Positions 61,523 to 64,000 of a stretch of 64,000 nucleotides of DNA are shown piece by piece (position 1 is the first letter of the stretch; each line of letters starts with the position of its first letter). This DNA comes from Bacteroidales bacterium. GTDB lineage: Bacteria; Bacteroidota; Bacteroidia; Bacteroidales; F082. The translations under genes were made by a program, and so were the position numbers. Location of the stretch: NCBI GenBank assembly GCA_023229135.1, contig JALNZT010000006.1, positions 74,013 to 138,012 on the forward strand, given 5' to 3'. Under the pieces are notes generated by a model that did no database searches, was not told the origin of the DNA, and saw only the letters and a program-made list of their open reading frames with translations.

Positions 61523-61996
61523 TTATTCTTTTAGCTTGAAATAGGGATTATATATCAGTCCGATAACATTTCCAAACGGGTCTTTTAGGGTTGCTGTCAT
61601 CATTTCTCCACCAGTATTATAGGGTTTTTCGTTTTCGGTAGCTCCCAATGATAAAAGCCGGTCATAAACTTCCTGGATTTTCTCAACGCCCCAATAAGCA
61701 ATTACACTTTCAGTTTTTTCGCCTGTTGGCCCTTCTTCCGGCTGAAGCCCTAATTCATATCTGCCAATATTAAAGCCAACATAATAAGGCGCATCAAAAT
61801 AAGCTTCTGTTTCAAATGCTTTGGCGTACCAATCTCTCGCTTTTTCGATGTCGCTAACTTTGTAGATGGTGGTTCTTAAACCTAAAATTGCTGGTTTTTC
61901 TATGTGTTTTTCTGTTTGATCTGATTCGATTTCTTCCTGAGAATAGGCAAATTGAGTACAGAAGCTTAAAATCACGATGAGTATTACTTTTCGCAT
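61523..61996 (-). CDS. Secreted VOC-fold protein
   Basis: A 157-residue protein of the vicinal oxygen chelate (glyoxalase/dioxygenase) superfamily with a signal peptide (residues 1 to about 20, ending FAYSQ), which is unusual because most VOC proteins are cytoplasmic. The fold appears in GLRTTIYKVSDIEKARDWYAKAF and ATLKDPFGNVIGLIYNPYF. It starts 32 bases before the AraC-alkyltransferase gene on the same strand and is likely its upstream partner in an operon. A substrate cannot be predicted. Confidence 0.8.
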   Translation of the reverse strand: MRKVILIVILSFCTQFAYSQEEIESDQTEKHIEKPAILGLRTTIYKVSDIEKARDWYAKAFETEAYFDAPYYVGFNIGRYELGLQPEEGPTGEKTESVIAYWGVEKIQEVYDRLLSLGATENEKPYNTGGEMMTATLKDPFGNVIGLIYNPYFKLKE

Positions 61997-62312
61997 TGTT
62001 GATTATTTAAGATGTTGTTAAATTATAAGCTTGCATTAGTGACTTGATATCAGTAAAAATTATTTTGCAAAGATTGTCGAAATAAACAGAATGATGAAAT
62101 TATTGTTTGATAAAATCGTGTTGCCTGCCAGACATTGGGATTGATTGCGTTAGCATAGCTTGGTAATGCACGGGTAAAAGTAGGAAACCGGTTTAACAAA
62201 TCAAACCCCTCAATATTTTGCGAGAACCAAAACAGCCTGCATAATGTTTGGCCTATGATAGCTTGCCGGTATGCACTTATTGTGTAGTTTTATCAAAAAA
62301 ATCGAAGCTACA
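61997..62312. other. Divergent intergenic region, nothing identified
   Basis: No gene, repeat or clear promoter box was found between the divergent VOC and permease genes. It presumably holds both promoters. Confidence 0.4.
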
Positions 62313-63620
62313 ATGACTCATGAAAACAGTATGCGATACAACTTAGAAGACAAGCCACGCTTTTTGCCCATGATTTTATACGGATTGCAGTGGTTGGTTG
62401 TCACGGTCCCGGCTTTAATTGTTATGGGCTTAGTGCTGGCGAAGCTTCATTATGGCACCGACGAATTGGCGCAGAGCATTTATATGCAGAAGATGTTCGC
62501 AATTTTGGGCGTTACGCTCCTGACTCAGATATTGTTTGGCCATAAACTGCCTCTGGTGGTTGGGCCAGCATCCGTTTTGTTGGTCGGCATTCTGGCTACT
62601 ATTTCATCAAGCATCCCGGCAATCTATACAGCGATTATGATTGGGGGTCTGGCGATGGCGGCCATGGCTGTAAGTGGCATTCTAAAGGTGATGCAGAAGG
62701 TGTTTACTATAAGAATCATCGTTACCATCATGTTTCTGATTCCAATAACATTATCGCCTACGATCATCAAGCTGAGTTTTCAGGATGCCGCTAATCCGCT
62801 TTTTAACCTGGGATTTGTGCTTATAGCCACCTTGCTGCTGATACTGTTGAACCGGTTTTTGCAAGGCATCTGGAAATCAACTACCTTGATCTGGGGAATC
62901 GTGCTAGCTTCTCTTGCTGTTTATTGGCTTAGGCCAGTTCCTGTGCAGGCTATCGCCAGCCTAAGTAGTGAGGCCGGTCTGGGTATGCACGCGCTGTTTA
63001 TAAAACCGGAGTTTGATTTCGGGGTTATTTTTGCTTTCTTATTTTGTGCTATCGCTATTCTTATTGCTGAAGTTGGTTCCATCCAAGCGGTTGGTAGGAT
63101 GATTGGAGCTGACCAAATGGAGAAACGGACAAAGCGCGGCGTGTTTTTTAGCGGACTTTCGAGTGCTGTTTCGGGATTGTTTGGTGTGATTGGCTCTACC
63201 GATTTTTCGCTGAGCCCCGGGATTATCGCTGCCACCCGCAGTGCATCGCGTTTTCCTTTTATCATCAGCGGATTTTTGTTGATCGTGTGTGCCTTTTTGC
63301 CGTCCGTTATCGAAGTGTTATTGCTCATTCCCAATGTGGTGATGGGTGTGGTCTTGCTTTATGTGATGACTACCCAGTTCGCTGCAGGCTTCCAGATGAG
63401 CACGCAGCAAAAGGCCATTAGCACCTTTAATGATGGCGTGGTTATTGGCCTGCCGTTAATGGTTGCCCTACTTATCTCTTTCGCGCCTGTTGAAGTCGGG
63501 CAGCACATTCCTTCCATCATTCGTCCGTTATTGGGGAATAGTCTGGTAATGGGCATAGTAATGGTTTTATTACTTGAGCACCTGATACTTCCAAGCAGGG
63601 CATTAGCTACAAAGCAATAG
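62313..63620 (+). CDS. NCS2 family nucleobase permease (uracil-xanthine type)
   Basis: A 435-residue permease of the nucleobase cation symporter-2 family, with about 12 to 14 membrane helices. The family marks are the substrate-binding beta strand region GHKLPLVVGPASV near residue 75, the Glu in AILIAEVGSIQAVG and the GLFGVIGSTDFSLSPG signature. It imports uracil, xanthine or uric acid with protons or sodium. I use the ATG at 62313 (MTHENSMRYN), which gives a normal N-terminus; the frame is open upstream to 62271. The substrate is not resolved. Confidence 0.88.
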   Translation: MTHENSMRYNLEDKPRFLPMILYGLQWLVVTVPALIVMGLVLAKLHYGTDELAQSIYMQKMFAILGVTLLTQILFGHKLPLVVGPASVLLVGILATISSSIPAIYTAIMIGGLAMAAMAVSGILKVMQKVFTIRIIVTIMFLIPITLSPTIIKLSFQDAANPLFNLGFVLIATLLLILLNRFLQGIWKSTTLIWGIVLASLAVYWLRPVPVQAIASLSSEAGLGMHALFIKPEFDFGVIFAFLFCAIAILIAEVGSIQAVGRMIGADQMEKRTKRGVFFSGLSSAVSGLFGVIGSTDFSLSPGIIAATRSASRFPFIISGFLLIVCAFLPSVIEVLLLIPNVVMGVVLLYVMTTQFAAGFQMSTQQKAISTFNDGVVIGLPLMVALLISFAPVEVGQHIPSIIRPLLGNSLVMGIVMVLLLEHLILPSRALATKQ

Positions 63621-63716
63621 GCAAGCTTGATAACCAAAAAACCTGTATAATCCATTTATAAGACACTATAAATGAACTACACAGGTTTATAGAGCAGTAA
63701 AAGCTGTAATTTTTTT

Positions 63717-64000
63717 CTAAGCTTCTGCAGTGGGGCCGCCAAGTGAGAAGGGTGCCATCGTATCGTGGCTGGGTGCATCTTTAATAGGGCCGTGAATCGA
63801 CTCAAATTTTTTCAGGTTATCAGCCAGTGCTTTGTACAATCTTTTCGCATGTTCTGGTGTGAGAATGATGCGTGATTTTACTTTAGCTTTTTGCACACCC
63901 GGCATAAGTTTCACAAAATCAACGATAAATTCAGATTGTGAATGCGTGATAATGGCGAGGTTGGAATAGGTGCCTTCGGCAACTTCTTCGCTCAGCTCGA
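63717..64000 (-). CDS. DUF3467 family protein, C-terminal part
   Basis: The last 94 residues of a DUF3467 protein; the gene runs off the right edge of the window. The conserved pattern is seen in GTYSNLAIITHSQSEFIVDFVKLMPGV and AKVKSRIILTPEHAKRLYKALADNL. DUF3467 proteins are small cytoplasmic proteins of unknown function, common in Bacteroidota. The end is the TAG at 63719-63717. Confidence 0.85.
   Translation of the reverse strand, partial: ELSEEVAEGTYSNLAIITHSQSEFIVDFVKLMPGVQKAKVKSRIILTPEHAKRLYKALADNLKKFESIHGPIKDAPSHDTMAPFSLGGPTAEA

Noticed and set aside
1..64000. tRNA or rRNA genes in the gaps
   Set aside because: No TTCRA-type T-arm followed by an acceptor pairing, and no rRNA-like block, was seen on either strand by eye; a tRNA search program was not available.

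Overview
The window comes from a chromosome of a Bacteroidota bacterium. The evidence is the TAnnTTTG-type promoter boxes in front of many genes, two proteins with type IX secretion (T9SS) C-terminal sorting domains, a PorX-type response regulator with a PglZ domain, SusC-style TonB-dependent receptors with N-terminal carboxypeptidase-regulatory-like domains, and lineage-typical neighbours (recF-dciA, efp-lpxD, porX-tsaE-ald, purD-DUF6427-rnhB). The genus cannot be fixed from this sequence. I saw no rRNA, tRNA, CRISPR array, insertion sequence or integrase.

Layout. 1-2504: housekeeping genes (end of recF, a DciA-like protein, efp, an LpxD-type acyltransferase). 2505-4888: a strikingly AT-rich three-gene cassette of a DpnM-like GATC adenine methylase, a DpnI-like methyl-directed endonuclease and an unknown 108-residue protein; this is the most unusual part of the window. 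4889-7019: cardiolipin synthase and a lipoprotein gene broken in its signal peptide. 7296-16311: a polysaccharide export and assembly locus (Wzy-like polymerase/ligase, two Wzz-like proteins, a flippase, an FkbM methyltransferase, a glycosyltransferase) with an aspartyl protease between. 16316-22023: purD, a DUF6427 membrane protein, rnhB and a large DUF3352 protein. 22129-25151: a MATE and an MFS transporter flanking a 230-base cluster of small covarying hairpins.

25312-32254: a 1,814-residue modular T9SS-exported protein and two small lipoproteins. 32791-41987: core metabolism and regulation (SDR-type epimerase, peroxiredoxin, HD phosphohydrolase, porX-tsaE-ald, aroB-aroA, a LutA-type Fe-S protein). 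42028-51492: a DUF3298 protein, a helical-repeat protein, a gingipain-family (C25) T9SS protease and a TonB-dependent receptor. 51686-56216: thiol peroxidase, then a thioredoxin-like protein and second TonB receptor divergent from a short DtxR/MntR-type regulator, with a perfect 18-base palindrome between them, and a pentapeptide-repeat protein. 56930-64000: an alpha-L-fucosidase operon, an AraC-alkyltransferase fusion, a VOC protein, an NCS2 permease and the end of a DUF3467 gene.

Genes that appear to work together: PorX is known to control T9SS, and two probable T9SS cargo proteins lie in the same window. The DtxR-like regulator and the receptor/thioredoxin pair look like one metal-responsive unit. 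The Wzz-Wzz-Wzy run and the FkbM-flippase pair form two adjacent operons on the minus strand. In the DpnM/DpnI-like cassette the two enzymes should be mutually destructive if both kept their ancestral specificity; what resolves this is the main open question of the window.
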